From: Mesorhizobium huakuii
GTDB taxonomy: Bacteria; Pseudomonadota; Alphaproteobacteria; Rhizobiales; Rhizobiaceae
Length of the DNA: 64,000 nucleotides
Direction of reading: 5' to 3'
Assembly (NCBI RefSeq): GCF_030160235.1
Contig: NZ_BSNY01000055.1
Coordinates: 124,001 to 188,000 of the forward strand
A program made the position numbers and the translations under genes. The notes beneath the pieces are model-generated. The model was not told the DNA's origin. It did not search any database and was given only the letters and a program-made list of their open reading frames with translations. Positions 25,163 through 34,453 of this stretch are shown piece by piece. Every line of letters begins with the position of its first letter. Position 1 is the stretch's first letter.

Positions 25163-27451
25163 ATGATCGCGGAATCCGACAGCCGACAGGCAGACAAGGG
25201 CGACGATGTCGATGCGGTTGCCGCGCCAGCGGCGACGCGGCGGTTCATCGCCGCGCCGCCGCTGGTGCCCGAGCAGCAATTGGCCAGGCGGGAAGGCCTG
25301 CCGCTGCTCACCTTCGTCGCCATCATGGTCCTGGCAGGCCTCGCGCATCTGACCGGTGCGCCGATCTTCATCAGCCTCGCCTTGCTGGCAACCGGCCTCG
25401 CCGGCCTTGCCATGCATCTCCATGCCAGACGCAGCGTCCACCGTACAGTGGTGCTGCTGGACGAGACCACCGCCCGAAGCCGCGCCGAGATCGAGACGCT
25501 GGCCGACCGCATGTGGGAAATGCAGGAGAGCGAGGAGCGCTTTCGCGGTCTCATCGATGCGCTGGGCGACCTCGTCATCCATCGCGATCGCGACGGCTAC
25601 ATCGTCTATGCCAACAAGGTGTTCGCCGATCTGGTCGAAACCGATCAGCGCGATCTTGCCGGCAAGACCCTGGCCGAACTTGGCATCGAGGTCGGCATCG
25701 TCCCCGACGCCGCCTTTTCAGACCATGAGTGCCTGAGTTCCACCGATGTCGCCATCCGCACGCCGGGCGGCCCGCGCTGGTTCTCCTGGATCGAGCTGTC
25801 GGTGCGCGAAAAGGAAAGCGGTGCGGTTTCGCATCGCGCCATCGCCCGCGACATCACCGCCCGCAAGCGCGCAGAATCCTCGCTGATCACCGCGCGCGAG
25901 CGCGCCGAGTACGCAAGCCAGGCAAAATCGCGCTTCCTCGCCACGGTCAGCCATGAAATCCGCACGCCGATGAACGGCATCATGGGCATGGCCAGGCTGC
26001 TCGCCGATACCAGCCTGTCGCCGGAGCAGCAGACCTATGTCGGCGCCATCTCGACCTCGGCCAGCGCCCTGCTCGCCCTGATCGAGGACCTGCTGGACTA
26101 TTCCAAGATCGAGGCCGGTCGCTTCGATCCGGAACCGCAGCCCATGTCGGTGCGCGAAATCGCCGACAACATCATCGAATTGCTCGCCGCGCGCGCCTTC
26201 GCCAAGGATATTGGCCTCGGCTGCCACGTCGAACCGGATGTACCGCAATTGATCACAGCCGATCCGGGCCGGGTCAGGCAGGTGCTGCTCAATCTGATCG
26301 GCAATGCTATCAAGTTCACCGACGGCGGCGGCGTGCTGGTCAGCATCGCGCGCGCCCGCACCGAGACCAGCGACCGCATCTGCTTCACCATCACCGACAC
26401 CGGTCCCGGCCTGCGCGAAGAGGACATGGAGCGCATCTTCGAGGAGTTCGAACAGGCCGACGGCACCTCGACGCGCGCGCATGGCGGGGCGGGGCTCGGA
26501 CTTGCCATCTCCAAACGGCTGGTGGCTGCCATGGGCGGCACGATTTCGGTATCCAGCCGGCTTGGCCAAGGGTCGGAATTTGTCTTCGAAATTCCGGCCA
26601 CGGAGGCCACCGGAGCGCCGCAGGGCCGGCAGAACGTGCTTGCCGGCAGGCGCGCGGTGATCCTGTCCAGGAACGCCGTCGAGGCCGACGCCATTGCCCG
26701 CACCATCCGCGCCAATGGCGGCACGGCCGGCATCGCCACCACCGTGGCACAGGCCGTGCCTCTCGCCGAGGGCTGCGACGTGCTTCTGGTCGACGCGGCC
26801 ATGGAAGAGAGCGACGGGAGAGTGCTCAAGCGGTTGCGCCAAGGCGGCTTTTCCGATTGCGAAGCCATCACGCTGATCGCACCGACCGACCGCGGCATGC
26901 TCGGCGAGTTCCGCGCCAGCGGCTATGCGACCTTCCTGGCCCGGCCGGTGCGCGGAGGAACACTATTGCGTGTTCTTTTGACCAGCCATGCGCCGGCTCT
27001 TGCCCAACCCCAGCCGGAAAAGCGCCGCGCCCCAGCGCTTCGCGCCTCGAGTGACCGTCAGCAGGGCCTGTCCGTGCTGATCGCCGAAGACAACGACATC
27101 AATGCCATGCTGGCCCGCGCCACGCTGTTGAAGGCGGGGCACCGCGTCAAGGTTGTCGGCAATGGCAAGGCCGCTGTCGAGGCCGTCACCAGCGCCGGGC
27201 ACAAGCATCGCTTCGACGTGGTGCTGATGGACCTGCATATGCCGGTCATGGACGGGCTGGACGCCATCGCCGCGATCCGCCGCCACGAGGAAGAGACATC
27301 GGCGCCGCCCGTGCCGATCATGGTGCTGTCTGCCGACAGCCAGGAAAAGACGCGCCACGCGGTGCTTGCCCACGGCGCCAGCGGCTTCGTCACCAAGCCA
27401 CTCGACCCGGATGCGCTTGTCAACGCCGTCGAGGCTCAGGTTGCGGCTTGA
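25163..27451 (+). CDS. PAS-containing hybrid histidine kinase with tandem receivers
   Basis: A 762-residue membrane sensor kinase. Two membrane spans (about 47-66 and 68-86) with almost no periplasmic loop suggest sensing in the membrane or cytoplasm. A PAS domain follows (about 122-238), then HisKA with phospho-His H264 in [15 protein letters not shown]. The HATPase domain has [17 protein letters not shown] and [15 protein letters not shown] degenerate receiver (about 500-605) keeps an Asp at D544 but lacks the N-terminal acidic pair and has R for the conserved Lys. An intact receiver (about 627-760) has D690 in [11 protein letters not shown], acidic pair AEDND and TKPLDPD. No cognate regulator is adjacent. 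Confidence 0.92.
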   Translation: MIAESDSRQADKGDDVDAVAAPAATRRFIAAPPLVPEQQLARREGLPLLTFVAIMVLAGLAHLTGAPIFISLALLATGLAGLAMHLHARRSVHRTVVLLDETTARSRAEIETLADRMWEMQESEERFRGLIDALGDLVIHRDRDGYIVYANKVFADLVETDQRDLAGKTLAELGIEVGIVPDAAFSDHECLSSTDVAIRTPGGPRWFSWIELSVREKESGAVSHRAIARDITARKRAESSLITARERAEYASQAKSRFLATVSHEIRTPMNGIMGMARLLADTSLSPEQQTYVGAISTSASALLALIEDLLDYSKIEAGRFDPEPQPMSVREIADNIIELLAARAFAKDIGLGCHVEPDVPQLITADPGRVRQVLLNLIGNAIKFTDGGGVLVSIARARTETSDRICFTITDTGPGLREEDMERIFEEFEQADGTSTRAHGGAGLGLAISKRLVAAMGGTISVSSRLGQGSEFVFEIPATEATGAPQGRQNVLAGRRAVILSRNAVEADAIARTIRANGGTAGIATTVAQAVPLAEGCDVLLVDAAMEESDGRVLKRLRQGGFSDCEAITLIAPTDRGMLGEFRASGYATFLARPVRGGTLLRVLLTSHAPALAQPQPEKRRAPALRASSDRQQGLSVLIAEDNDINAMLARATLLKAGHRVKVVGNGKAAVEAVTSAGHKHRFDVVLMDLHMPVMDGLDAIAAIRRHEEETSAPPVPIMVLSADSQEKTRHAVLAHGASGFVTKPLDPDALVNAVEAQVAA

Positions 27452-27658
27452 TCCGCTTTTTTTCCGGCTTGGCGGCTGATCCATGCCGGCCCAAAGTGGC
27501 CTCGATCCGCCGAGGGCGACATCCACGAAAACAAGGGTTTGAGGCGCGGCGACTTGACCCGTGCAAACGAGACATGCCTCGCCCGTTCTCACCTAACGTA
27601 GCCGGTTGACCGTTTTCGCCAGCCGACGAAGTATTGCCCGCGGCGCCTTATCACGGTA

Positions 27659-27676
27659 CTGTCACAATCCTGTTGC
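27659..27676 (+). promoter_or_regulatory. Possible Pho box upstream of olsB
   Basis: CTGTCAC-AATC-CTGTTGC, two imperfect copies of the 7-bp PhoB half-site CTGTCAT with the required 4-bp spacing, 52-69 bp before the olsB start. The first half matches 6 of 7 bases, the second fewer. Ornithine-lipid synthesis in rhizobia is known to respond to phosphate limitation through PhoB, which makes the site plausible. Confidence 0.45.
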
Positions 27677-27727
27677 ACCTACACCGTATCCCCGTGCCAA
27701 GAGGGATGGCTCGAAGGAGAATCACTC

Positions 27728-28615
27728 GTGCATACAGTTATGCCGGAATGTGACACGCGGCCGAACGCCAGCAGCGCCTTGCTCGCCGGACGTAATGTCG
27801 ATTCCGTCATAAAAGGCGCAGCGCTTGGTCGTATCGGCAATCTCGAAGTGCGGCTTGCCCGCAACGAGGCCGAGATCGCGGCCGCGCAGGAAGTGCGCTA
27901 CCGTGTATTTTACGACGAGCTTGGCGCCCGCAAGGACCTGTTCCAGGTGCAGGACCGTCGCGACGCCGACCGATTCGATCCGCTCTGCGATCATCTGCTC
28001 GTCTTCGACAATTCGATTTCCGGCCCCGAACACCGCCGCATCGTCGGCACTTACCGGTTGCTGCGGCAAGAGATCGCGGCCGCCGCCGGGGGCTTCTATT
28101 CCGAAGGCGAATTCGAGCTGACCAAGCTCATCGCCCGCCATCCCGGCCAGCGTTTCCTTGAACTCGGCCGTTCCTGCGTTTTGCCGGAATACCGCTCGAA
28201 GCGCACCATCGAGGCGCTGTGGCAAGGTATCTGGGCCTACATCAACCACTACGAAATCGGCGTAATGACCGGCTGTGCTTCCTTCCCCGGCACCGTGCCG
28301 GCGGCGCATGCCGAGGCGCTCACCTATCTTGCCCATCACTGCCGCACGAATTCGGCCTGGGATGTGCGCGCGGTGTCCGGGCGCTATTGCTCCATGGACC
28401 TGATGCCGATCGAGGCGGTCAACACCAAGGCCGCGATCGCGGCGATGCCGCCTCTGGTCAAGGGCTATCTGAGGGTCGGCGCCCGCATCGGCGACGGCTG
28501 CGTCATCGACCGCGAATTCTCGACCGTCGACGTCTTCGTGGTGATGCCGGTCAAGGAGATCGGCGCCCGCTACGTCAACTATTATGGCGGGGAAGCGCAG
28601 CGCTTCGCAGCGTGA
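27728..28615 (+). CDS. olsB: L-ornithine N-alpha-acyltransferase (ornithine lipid synthesis)
   Basis: Transfers a 3-hydroxyacyl group from acyl carrier protein to ornithine to form lyso-ornithine lipid, the first step of phosphorus-free ornithine lipid synthesis. It has 295 residues and a GNAT-like fold of the hemolysin/OlsB family. Features are NLEVRLARNEAEIAAAQEVRYRVFYDE, CDHLLVFD, RIVGTYRLLRQE, FLELGRSCVLPEYRSKRTI and CASFPGT. The start is GTG at 27728 with GAAGGAGA upstream. OlsA, the second acyltransferase, is not next to it. A possible Pho box lies upstream. It overlaps the next gene by 32 bp if that gene starts at its ATG. Confidence 0.92.
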   Translation: MHTVMPECDTRPNASSALLAGRNVDSVIKGAALGRIGNLEVRLARNEAEIAAAQEVRYRVFYDELGARKDLFQVQDRRDADRFDPLCDHLLVFDNSISGPEHRRIVGTYRLLRQEIAAAAGGFYSEGEFELTKLIARHPGQRFLELGRSCVLPEYRSKRTIEALWQGIWAYINHYEIGVMTGCASFPGTVPAAHAEALTYLAHHCRTNSAWDVRAVSGRYCSMDLMPIEAVNTKAAIAAMPPLVKGYLRVGARIGDGCVIDREFSTVDVFVVMPVKEIGARYVNYYGGEAQRFAA

Positions 28616-28976
28616 AACGGTGAGCGACGAGCTTTCCACCGTTTTCGAAGCATTGCGACGTGCTGCGAGCGGCTTGCCGGACATCATCGAAACGACATCT
28701 TATGGGACGCCGGCGCTGAAGGTTGGCAAGAAATTGCTTGCCCGCGTCAAGGACGCCGACACGGTCGTCCTGATGTGCCCGCTCGACGAGAAAGAGATGC
28801 TGCTGGAAGCGGCGCCCGCAATCTATTTCGAGACGGATCACTATAAGGGCTGGCCGGCGATCCTTGTCAGGTTGAGTCGAATTCCGCCCGAAGAATTGCG
28901 CCATCGGCTCGAACAGACATGGATCCGACAGGCGCCCAAAAAGCTGATGAACGCTTGGCAGGCAGCGAAGGCCTGA
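28584..28976 (+). CDS. MmcQ/YjbR (DUF419) family protein
   Basis: A 130-residue CyaY-fold protein of the MmcQ/YjbR family; DNA binding has been proposed but function is unknown. Conserved features are GLPDIIETTSYGTPALKVGKK, VLMCPLDEKEMLLEAAP, YFETDHYKGWPAILVRLS and WIRQAPKKL. The ATG at 28584 overlaps olsB by 32 bp; a GTG at 28620 just after the olsB stop would give a 118-residue protein. It is convergent with the TRIC-channel gene, 1 bp apart. Confidence 0.85.
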   Translation: MAGKRSASQRETVSDELSTVFEALRRAASGLPDIIETTSYGTPALKVGKKLLARVKDADTVVLMCPLDEKEMLLEAAPAIYFETDHYKGWPAILVRLSRIPPEELRHRLEQTWIRQAPKKLMNAWQAAKA

Positions 28977-28977
28977 T

Positions 28978-29616
28978 TCAAGGAATATCCTCCGGCCGCC
29001 GGCCAGGCCGGCTCTTGTAGGACGGAAACGACCAGCCGAAACGCAGCGCGCCGCCACGCACGGCGAGCGCCACGACGAAGCCGGCCAAGCCTGAAACGAT
29101 CTGCGGCAATCCGGCGACGTCGCCGAGTGTGAAGATGGCCGCGCCGGCCAGGGCGGCCGTGACGTAGATTTCCGGCCTCAGCAGCACCGATGGTTCGCCG
29201 GCCAGCAGATCGCGCAATATGCCGCCAAAGGTCGAGGTCAGCATGCCGGTAATGATCGAAACCACGGGTGAACCGGTGATTGCCAGGCCCTTGGCCGCGC
29301 CCATCACCGAAAAGGCGGCCAGCCCGATGGCGTCGAGCCACAGCAGCAGCTTGTATCGGGATTCGACGCGATGCGCGGTGAAGAAGACAAGGACGGCCAC
29401 CACGGCGCAGATGAGCACATAGTCGCGGTTTCCCACCCAGAAGACCGGCACATTGAGGATGAGGTCGCGAAACGTGCCGCCGCCAATACCGGTGACGCTG
29501 GCCAGGAACAGGAAACCGATAATGTCGAGTTGCTTGCGCGAGGCAGCCAACGCCCCCGTCGCCGCGAAGACGGCGACGCCGGCATAGTCGAGAAGGGCGA
29601 TGGGGTTCAAGGGCAT
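28978..29616 (-). CDS. Trimeric intracellular cation (TRIC) channel family protein
   Basis: A 212-residue inner-membrane protein of the UPF0126/YicG family, prokaryotic TRIC-type cation channels. Two internally repeated three-span units plus a last helix are visible. Key segments are LLDYAGVAVFAATGALAASRKQLDIIGF, the glycine-rich TGIGGGTFRDLIL, and its repeat GMLTSTFGGILRDLLAGE. The repeated G-G-x-x-R-D motifs line the pore region in this family. It is followed by a degenerate repeat and then grpE on the same strand. Confidence 0.9.
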   Translation of the reverse strand: MPLNPIALLDYAGVAVFAATGALAASRKQLDIIGFLFLASVTGIGGGTFRDLILNVPVFWVGNRDYVLICAVVAVLVFFTAHRVESRYKLLLWLDAIGLAAFSVMGAAKGLAITGSPVVSIITGMLTSTFGGILRDLLAGEPSVLLRPEIYVTAALAGAAIFTLGDVAGLPQIVSGLAGFVVALAVRGGALRFGWSFPSYKSRPGRRPEDIP

Positions 29617-29630
29617 GAGGCGGTAGAGTT

Positions 29631-29708
29631 TAGGGAATAGGCATAAATAGCAAGCCGCACGATTGATACGGCTGCCTTATTCCCTACTGCCTACGGCCCT
29701 ACTGCCTA
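29631..29708. repeat. Short inverted and direct repeats between the TRIC gene and grpE
   Basis: TAGGGAATA (29631-29639) is inverted as TATTCCCTA (29678-29686). AGCCG/CGGCT (29653-29673) lies inside. CCCTACTGCCTA occurs twice (29682-29693 and 29697-29708), followed by a weaker ATCCCTAACTA. The stretch begins just before the TRIC start and ends just after grpE (minus strand), so it may act as a grpE terminator region. Confidence 0.6.
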
Positions 29709-29716
29709 ATCCCTAA

Positions 29717-30349
29717 CTACGCATCCTTCTCCGCCTGCTCATTCACCGGGCCCGGCTCCACCGGCGCCTCCGCGGCAATCTTCGGGCCGCCCTTGGCCAC
29801 GCCGACCATGGCCGGACGCAGTACGCGCTCGCCGATCGAATAGCCCGGCTGCACGACCTGGACGACGGTGTTGGCCGGGACATCGGGATTGGGCACCTCG
29901 AACATGGCCTGGTGGAAATTGGGGTCGAACTTCTCGCCTTCCGGCGCGAGCTTCTTGACCCCATGCCGTTCCAGCGCCGACAGCATGGCGCGCTCGGTCA
30001 GGTCGACGCCTTCGATCAGCGCCTTGAAGCCGGCGTCGCCCGAGGCCTTGGCCTCCGCCGGAATGGCATCCAGCGCGCGGCGCAGATTGTCCGACACCGA
30101 CAGCATGTCGCGAGCGAAATTCGCAACCGCATAGGTGCGCGCGTCGTGCACATCGCGGGCGGTGCGGCGGCGCAGGTTCTCCATCTCGGCCGCGACGCGC
30201 AGCGCGCGGTCCTTCAGCTCTTCATTTTCCTTCAGCAGCCGCACAAGCGCTTCATAGTCGCCGTCAATGCTGCCTTCCGTGCGCTCGGCACTGGCCTCGG
30301 CCGCCTCGGCTTCACTGGGCGCGCGTTCGTCTTTTGTCTGGTCGCTCAT
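29717..30349 (-). CDS. grpE: Nucleotide exchange factor GrpE
   Basis: Releases ADP from DnaK during the Hsp70 chaperone cycle. It has 210 residues. An acidic disordered N-terminus ([22 protein letters not shown]) precedes a long coiled-coil (about 35-100, [20 protein letters not shown]) with the family signature [24 protein letters not shown]. The compact beta domain reads [49 protein letters not shown]. In many rhizobia hrcA precedes grpE; here a small plus-strand ORF lies upstream instead. Confidence 0.96.
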   Translation of the reverse strand: MSDQTKDERAPSEAEAAEASAERTEGSIDGDYEALVRLLKENEELKDRALRVAAEMENLRRRTARDVHDARTYAVANFARDMLSVSDNLRRALDAIPAEAKASGDAGFKALIEGVDLTERAMLSALERHGVKKLAPEGEKFDPNFHQAMFEVPNPDVPANTVVQVVQPGYSIGERVLRPAMVGVAKGGPKIAAEAPVEPGPVNEQAEKDA

Positions 30350-30587
30350 CGCCGTTTCCCGTCATCTCGAATGGTATGGATTTTGTGCCCGATATCGAGG
30401 TTTGGCAGCCAAAAATCAAGGGGTAAGCGACCATTGGGCCTGTGGCCGGGTCCGGGCGGCGATCAACTGCGATACTTCGATTTTAATTCAAATTTTACCA
30501 TGACTGCCGGCTGGGCCTGCCACGGAAGCGTGATGTGGGAACCATTCCCTTGCCAGAGGAGTTTCGGAGCCGACACAGGATTCTGAA

Positions 30588-30788
30588 ATGATGACCCGCA
30601 ACAAGGCTGAAAATGGAGAAAGGCTCGCCGCCGAAGTCAGGCGCCAGTTCGGTGCCGAGGCGATGACGCGTTTTCTGCGTACCTTGCCGGCTTTCCGTAT
30701 CGAAGCCGATACTCACGACCGCTTCAGGCAATTGCTCGACCGCCTCGACCGGACCGAGGCTGGCGACGCCAGATTGCGGCGGCAGTAG
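30588..30788 (+). CDS. Small hypothetical protein (66 aa)
   Basis: A 66-residue Arg/Glu-rich soluble protein with no recognised domain. It reads like one helical unit (ENGERLAAEVRRQFG, then EAMTRFLRTLPAFRIEADTHDRF and QLLDRLDRTEAGD). It stands alone between divergent grpE and the desaturase. The start is uncertain: two adjacent ATGs with GGAG only distantly upstream. Codon use looks coding, with strong third-position GC. Confidence is moderate because of its size. Confidence 0.5.
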   Translation: MMTRNKAENGERLAAEVRRQFGAEAMTRFLRTLPAFRIEADTHDRFRQLLDRLDRTEAGDARLRRQ

Positions 30789-30856
30789 CTCTCCTCGCTC
30801 TTTACGCGACAATTACGCACAGTAATTTTGCGTGATGGCTGCCTTGCGGTAGCCAC

Positions 30857-31900
30857 ATGCCGCGCCTATGCTTCCTGATGAACATGATTTCCCCCGAAGC
30901 GGCCGCCAACAGCAAGCGCGCCTGGTTGAAGATCCTGGCGCGCTACAAGAAGCCGGACCGGCGACGCAGCGCCGTCGAACTCGCCATCACCCTCATTCCG
31001 TTCGCCACGCTCTGGGCGCTCTCCTCGGCCGCCTATGCCTATGGCCATTGGTGGGGACTGATCCTGATCCTTCCGGCCGCCGGATTCCTGGTCCGCATCT
31101 TCATGATCCAGCACGATTGCGGCCACGGCTCCTTCTTCGCCAACCGCTACGCCGACGACTGGATCGGCCGTGCGCTCGGCGTCCTGACGCTGACACCCTA
31201 CGATTGCTGGCGGCGCGCCCACGCGACGCATCATGCCAGCGCCGGCAATCTCGACGAGCGCGGCATGGGTGACATCAGGACGCTGACGGTTGCCGAATAC
31301 CGGCAATTGTCCTGGCGCGGGCGCCTCGCCTACCGCCTCTATCGCCATCCCCTGGTGATGTTCGGGCTGGGACCGATCTGGCTGTTCATCTTCTCACAAA
31401 GACTGCCCATCGGCATGATGCGCGGCGGCCTGACGCCGTGGGTATCATCGATGACCACCAACCTCGCCATCGCGCTTGCGGCGGCCCTGCTTATCTGGGC
31501 CGTCGGCCCCGGTGCGTTCCTGGTCGTCCATCTGCCGATCGTCATTCTCGCCGGTTCGGCCGGCATCTGGCTGTTCTACGTCCAGCACCAGTTCGAGGAG
31601 ACGGAATGGGCTAAGGATGACGACTGGGAGTTCCAGCATGCCGCCTTGCACGGCTCGTCCTATTACGACCTGCCGCCAGTGCTGAACTGGTTCACCGGCA
31701 ATATCGGCGTCCATCACGTCCACCACCTCTCCGCCAAGGTGCCGGGCTACCGGCTGCAGGAAGTGCTGCGCGATTATCCGGAATTGCGCGGCATTGGTCG
31801 CGTCACGCTGCTCGACAGCCTGCGCTGCGTCAAACTGGCATTGTGGGACGAGAACCGCCGCAAGCTGGTGTCATTCCGCGAGGCACGGGCGGCGATTTAG
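30857..31900 (+). CDS. Membrane fatty-acid desaturase
   Basis: A di-iron acyl desaturase of the membrane-bound family, 347 residues. Its three histidine boxes are HDCGHGSF, HATHH and HHVHH, with two pairs of membrane spans between them. The order and spacing match acyl-lipid (delta-12 type) desaturases. The start is uncertain between ATG 30857 and ATG 30878; neither has a strong ribosome-binding site. A weak dyad ACGCA/TGCGT (30815-30833) lies 24 bp upstream and could be an operator. It is convergent with the DJ-1/PfpI gene. Confidence 0.88.
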   Translation: MPRLCFLMNMISPEAAANSKRAWLKILARYKKPDRRRSAVELAITLIPFATLWALSSAAYAYGHWWGLILILPAAGFLVRIFMIQHDCGHGSFFANRYADDWIGRALGVLTLTPYDCWRRAHATHHASAGNLDERGMGDIRTLTVAEYRQLSWRGRLAYRLYRHPLVMFGLGPIWLFIFSQRLPIGMMRGGLTPWVSSMTTNLAIALAAALLIWAVGPGAFLVVHLPIVILAGSAGIWLFYVQHQFEETEWAKDDDWEFQHAALHGSSYYDLPPVLNWFTGNIGVHHVHHLSAKVPGYRLQEVLRDYPELRGIGRVTLLDSLRCVKLALWDENRRKLVSFREARAAI

Positions 31901-31908
31901 AACGACGA

Positions 31909-31930
31909 CCGCCGCGCCGTGGCGCGGCGG
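31909..31930. terminator. Hairpin between convergent desaturase and DJ-1/PfpI genes
   Basis: CCGCCGCGCC (31909-31918) and GGCGCGGCGG (31921-31930) form a perfect 10-bp GC stem around GT. There is no T-tract on either side, so intrinsic termination is uncertain, but the position between two convergent stops fits. Confidence 0.5.
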
Positions 31931-31944
31931 CTGAAGTCCCCTGT

Positions 31945-32565
31945 TCAGGCCGCCTGGCGCTCTTCGCGCATAAGTATCTCGCCATGGCGGATTTCGGTGC
32001 CGAGCACCTTCAGGCACTCACGGATGAAGTTGGACAGGCCCGGCCAACCCTTGGCCGACACCAGATTGCCGTCGACATGGGCGCCGGTCGGCGCGACGTC
32101 GATGTAGATGCCGCCGGCGAGCGTCACTTCAGGCTCGCAATAGTGGAGTGCCGCCACTTCCCTGCCCCGCACCACGCCATCGACCGCGATCAGGATCTGC
32201 ACGCCATGGCAGATGGTGAAGATCGGCTTGCCGGCCTCGTGGAAATGCCGCACCAGCGCCTGCACCCGCTTGTCGATGCGGATGTATTCGGGACCGCGCC
32301 CGCCCGCAGCGTAGACGGCGTCATACTTGGCCGGATCCACCTCGGAGAACGTCTTGTTGAGGATGTAGTCGTGGCCGGGCTTTTCCGTGTAGGTCTGGTG
32401 GCCTTCAAAATCGTGCAGCGAGGTCTTCAAGACATCGCCCGCCTTCTTGTCCGGGCAGACGACATGCACGGTGTGGCCGACGGCATGCATGGCCTGTTCA
32501 AAGACGAAAATCTCATACTCCTCGCTGAACTCGCCAACGAGCATCAGTATCTTCTTGCCAGCCAT
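31945..32565 (-). CDS. DJ-1/PfpI family protein
   Basis: A 206-residue member of the class-I glutamine amidotransferase-like DJ-1/PfpI superfamily. KKILMLVGEFSEEYEI at the start carries the conserved Glu, and the nucleophile cysteine is in FTICHGVQILIAV. AAGGRGPEYIR lies between. Members are glyoxalases, deglycases or proteases; the exact activity is open. The start at 32565 has GGGAGGA 8 bases upstream, better than the earlier ATG at 32589. Its promoter region contains two GntR-type operator sequences. Confidence 0.87.
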   Translation of the reverse strand: MAGKKILMLVGEFSEEYEIFVFEQAMHAVGHTVHVVCPDKKAGDVLKTSLHDFEGHQTYTEKPGHDYILNKTFSEVDPAKYDAVYAAGGRGPEYIRIDKRVQALVRHFHEAGKPIFTICHGVQILIAVDGVVRGREVAALHYCEPEVTLAGGIYIDVAPTGAHVDGNLVSAKGWPGLSNFIRECLKVLGTEIRHGEILMREERQAA

Positions 32566-32665
32566 TCCCGGTTCCTCCCTTGTGGCCATATTTATTTCGG
32601 ATCACGAAATAATGTCCCCTATCCTAAGGGCAGGAGGGTCAAAGGGAAAGCGAAAATCGCCAAAT

Positions 32666-32741
32666 TGGTATGACCAGTTCTCCGGCCTTCTCGGCCGGAG
32701 GCGCGTCTCGACGGACGAAAGAAGCTTCTCTGGTTCGACCA
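32666..32741. promoter_or_regulatory. Two FadR/FCD-type GntR operator-like sites and a hairpin
   Basis: TGGTATGACCA (32666-32676) and TGGTTCGACCA (32731-32741) both fit the FadR-subfamily operator pattern TnGTnnnACnA as perfect dyads. Their centres are 65 bp apart, close to six helical turns. Between them CTCCGGCC (32680-32687) and GGCCGGAG (32693-32700) form a hairpin that could terminate the minus-strand GMC transcript. The region lies between the GMC stop and the DJ-1/PfpI start. No GntR regulator is in the window. Confidence 0.5.
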
Positions 32742-32750
32742 GTGTCGAAG

Positions 32751-34358
32751 TCAGGCGACCGCCTTGATCATGTCCGCCGCCTTTTCGGCAATCATGATGG
32801 TCGGCGCGTTGGTGTTGCCGCCGATCAGTGTCGGCATCACCGAGGCGTCGACGACCCGCAAGGCTTCAAGCCCGTGGACCCGCAATTGCGGATCGACCAC
32901 CGCCATCTCGTCGACGCCCATCTTGCAGGTGCCGGCCGGGTGATAGATCGTGTCTGCGCGGGCACGGATGTGGGACATCAACTCCGCGTCGCTCGAAACG
33001 CCGGCGGTGTAGATTTCCTTGTGGCGATACCTGGCCAGCGCCGGCGCCTCCAGGATGCCGCGCATCATCCTGACCCCCTTGAGCAAAAGCTCACCATCGC
33101 GTTCGTCCGAGAGAAAGCGCGGATCGATGCGCGGCGGCGCAAAGGGATCATGAGTCGACAGCCCGACCTCGCCGCGCGAATGCGGCCGCAGCACGCAGAC
33201 ATGGCAGGAAAAGCCGTATCCCATATGCAGCTTGCGGCCATGATCGTCCACGATCGCGATGCAGAAATGCAGTTGCAGGTCGGGCCGTTCCAGCGCTGGA
33301 TCGGATTTGAGGAAGGCACCGCCTTCGGCATAGGGCGTGGCGATCATACCGCCGCCATCTTTGCGCCAGCGCAGCATGTGCCGCACCAGGCCGGGCAGGC
33401 CGCGCAGGCCGATGCCCATCATGTCGGCATCCCTGGACGTCCAGCCCATGATGAAATCGAGGTGGTCTTGCAGGTTCTTGCCAACACCGGGCAGTTCATG
33501 AATGACCGGAATGCCATGCATGGCAAGCTCGGCAGCCGGGCCAATGCCCGACAGCAACAGGAGTTGAGGCGAACCGAAGGCGCCACCGCAGACGATCACC
33601 TCGCGCCTGGCTTTCGCGACGGCTTCGCTCTTCCCCGCGCGATACCGCACGCCGGTGGCACGCTTGCCGTCGAGGACGACCGCCGTGGCATGCGCTCCGG
33701 TGATGACGGTAAGGTTCGACCTGTTCATGGCCGGTTGCAGATAGGCAGCGGCCGCCGAGCAGCGCTCGCCATTGCGGCGTTCGCCCCAGAATTGCGTCAC
33801 CTGGTAAAGTCCCGCACCTTCCTGTTCGACGCCGTTGAAATCATCGTTGCGGCGGATCTGGTTTTCGCCGCAGGCCTCGACAAAGGCCCGGGAGAGCGGA
33901 CGCGGCGCCTGCTGCTCGGCAACCCGCAGCGGCCCGTCATCGCCATGCAGGGCATCAGCGCCGCGTTGATTGCCTTCCGCCCGCCGGAAATAGGGCAGCA
34001 CCTCGTCCCATGACCAGCCGTCACAGCCGAGGTCGGCCCATTCGTCATAGTCGCCGCGGTGCCCGCGCGTGTAGAGCATGGCATTGATGGCGCTGGATCC
34101 GCCCAGCGCCTTGCCGCGCGGCTGGTAGCCCTTGCGGCCGCCAAGACCCTGTTGCGGCACCGTCTCGAACGCCCAGTTGTTGATCTTCGGCCGGCCCGGC
34201 AACAGTGCGATGATGCCTGCCGGCGCGCGGATAAGCAGGTTGCTGCCCGCGCCGCCGGCTTCGATCAGGCAGACGGTTTTCGATGGATCTTCGGACAGCC
34301 GCGCGGCAAGCGTGCAGCCGGCGGACCCACCGCCGGCGATGACATAGTCGAAATCCAT
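32751..34358 (-). CDS. GMC-family FAD oxidoreductase (choline-dehydrogenase-like)
   Basis: A 535-residue flavin alcohol dehydrogenase. The N-terminal FAD motif is DYVIAGGGSAGCTLAARLSED, followed by the GMC signature GKALGGSSAINAMLYTRGHRGDYDEW. The C-terminal catalytic region contains HPAGTCKMG with the active His, and GGNTNAPTIMIAEKAADMI. The start at 34358 has GGAGGAAG upstream. Substrates of this clade range over choline, aliphatic alcohols and polyethylene glycol. With no choline transporter or betaine-aldehyde dehydrogenase nearby, choline is not indicated. Confidence 0.9.
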   Translation of the reverse strand: MDFDYVIAGGGSAGCTLAARLSEDPSKTVCLIEAGGAGSNLLIRAPAGIIALLPGRPKINNWAFETVPQQGLGGRKGYQPRGKALGGSSAINAMLYTRGHRGDYDEWADLGCDGWSWDEVLPYFRRAEGNQRGADALHGDDGPLRVAEQQAPRPLSRAFVEACGENQIRRNDDFNGVEQEGAGLYQVTQFWGERRNGERCSAAAAYLQPAMNRSNLTVITGAHATAVVLDGKRATGVRYRAGKSEAVAKARREVIVCGGAFGSPQLLLLSGIGPAAELAMHGIPVIHELPGVGKNLQDHLDFIMGWTSRDADMMGIGLRGLPGLVRHMLRWRKDGGGMIATPYAEGGAFLKSDPALERPDLQLHFCIAIVDDHGRKLHMGYGFSCHVCVLRPHSRGEVGLSTHDPFAPPRIDPRFLSDERDGELLLKGVRMMRGILEAPALARYRHKEIYTAGVSSDAELMSHIRARADTIYHPAGTCKMGVDEMAVVDPQLRVHGLEALRVVDASVMPTLIGGNTNAPTIMIAEKAADMIKAVA

Positions 34359-34453
34359 GACTTCCTCCTCGCACCCGGCGGATGTTTCCGTCCGGATGAC
34401 CAAGAGAAGGCTCGATTACGGCCTATGTAAAGATGTGTGGAATTACCCCAACG

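Noticed and set aside
30815-30833. Operator for the desaturase gene (ACGCA-N9-TGCGT)
   Set aside because: Arms are only 5 bp and the spacer is AT-rich; it could be chance, so it is mentioned only with the gene.
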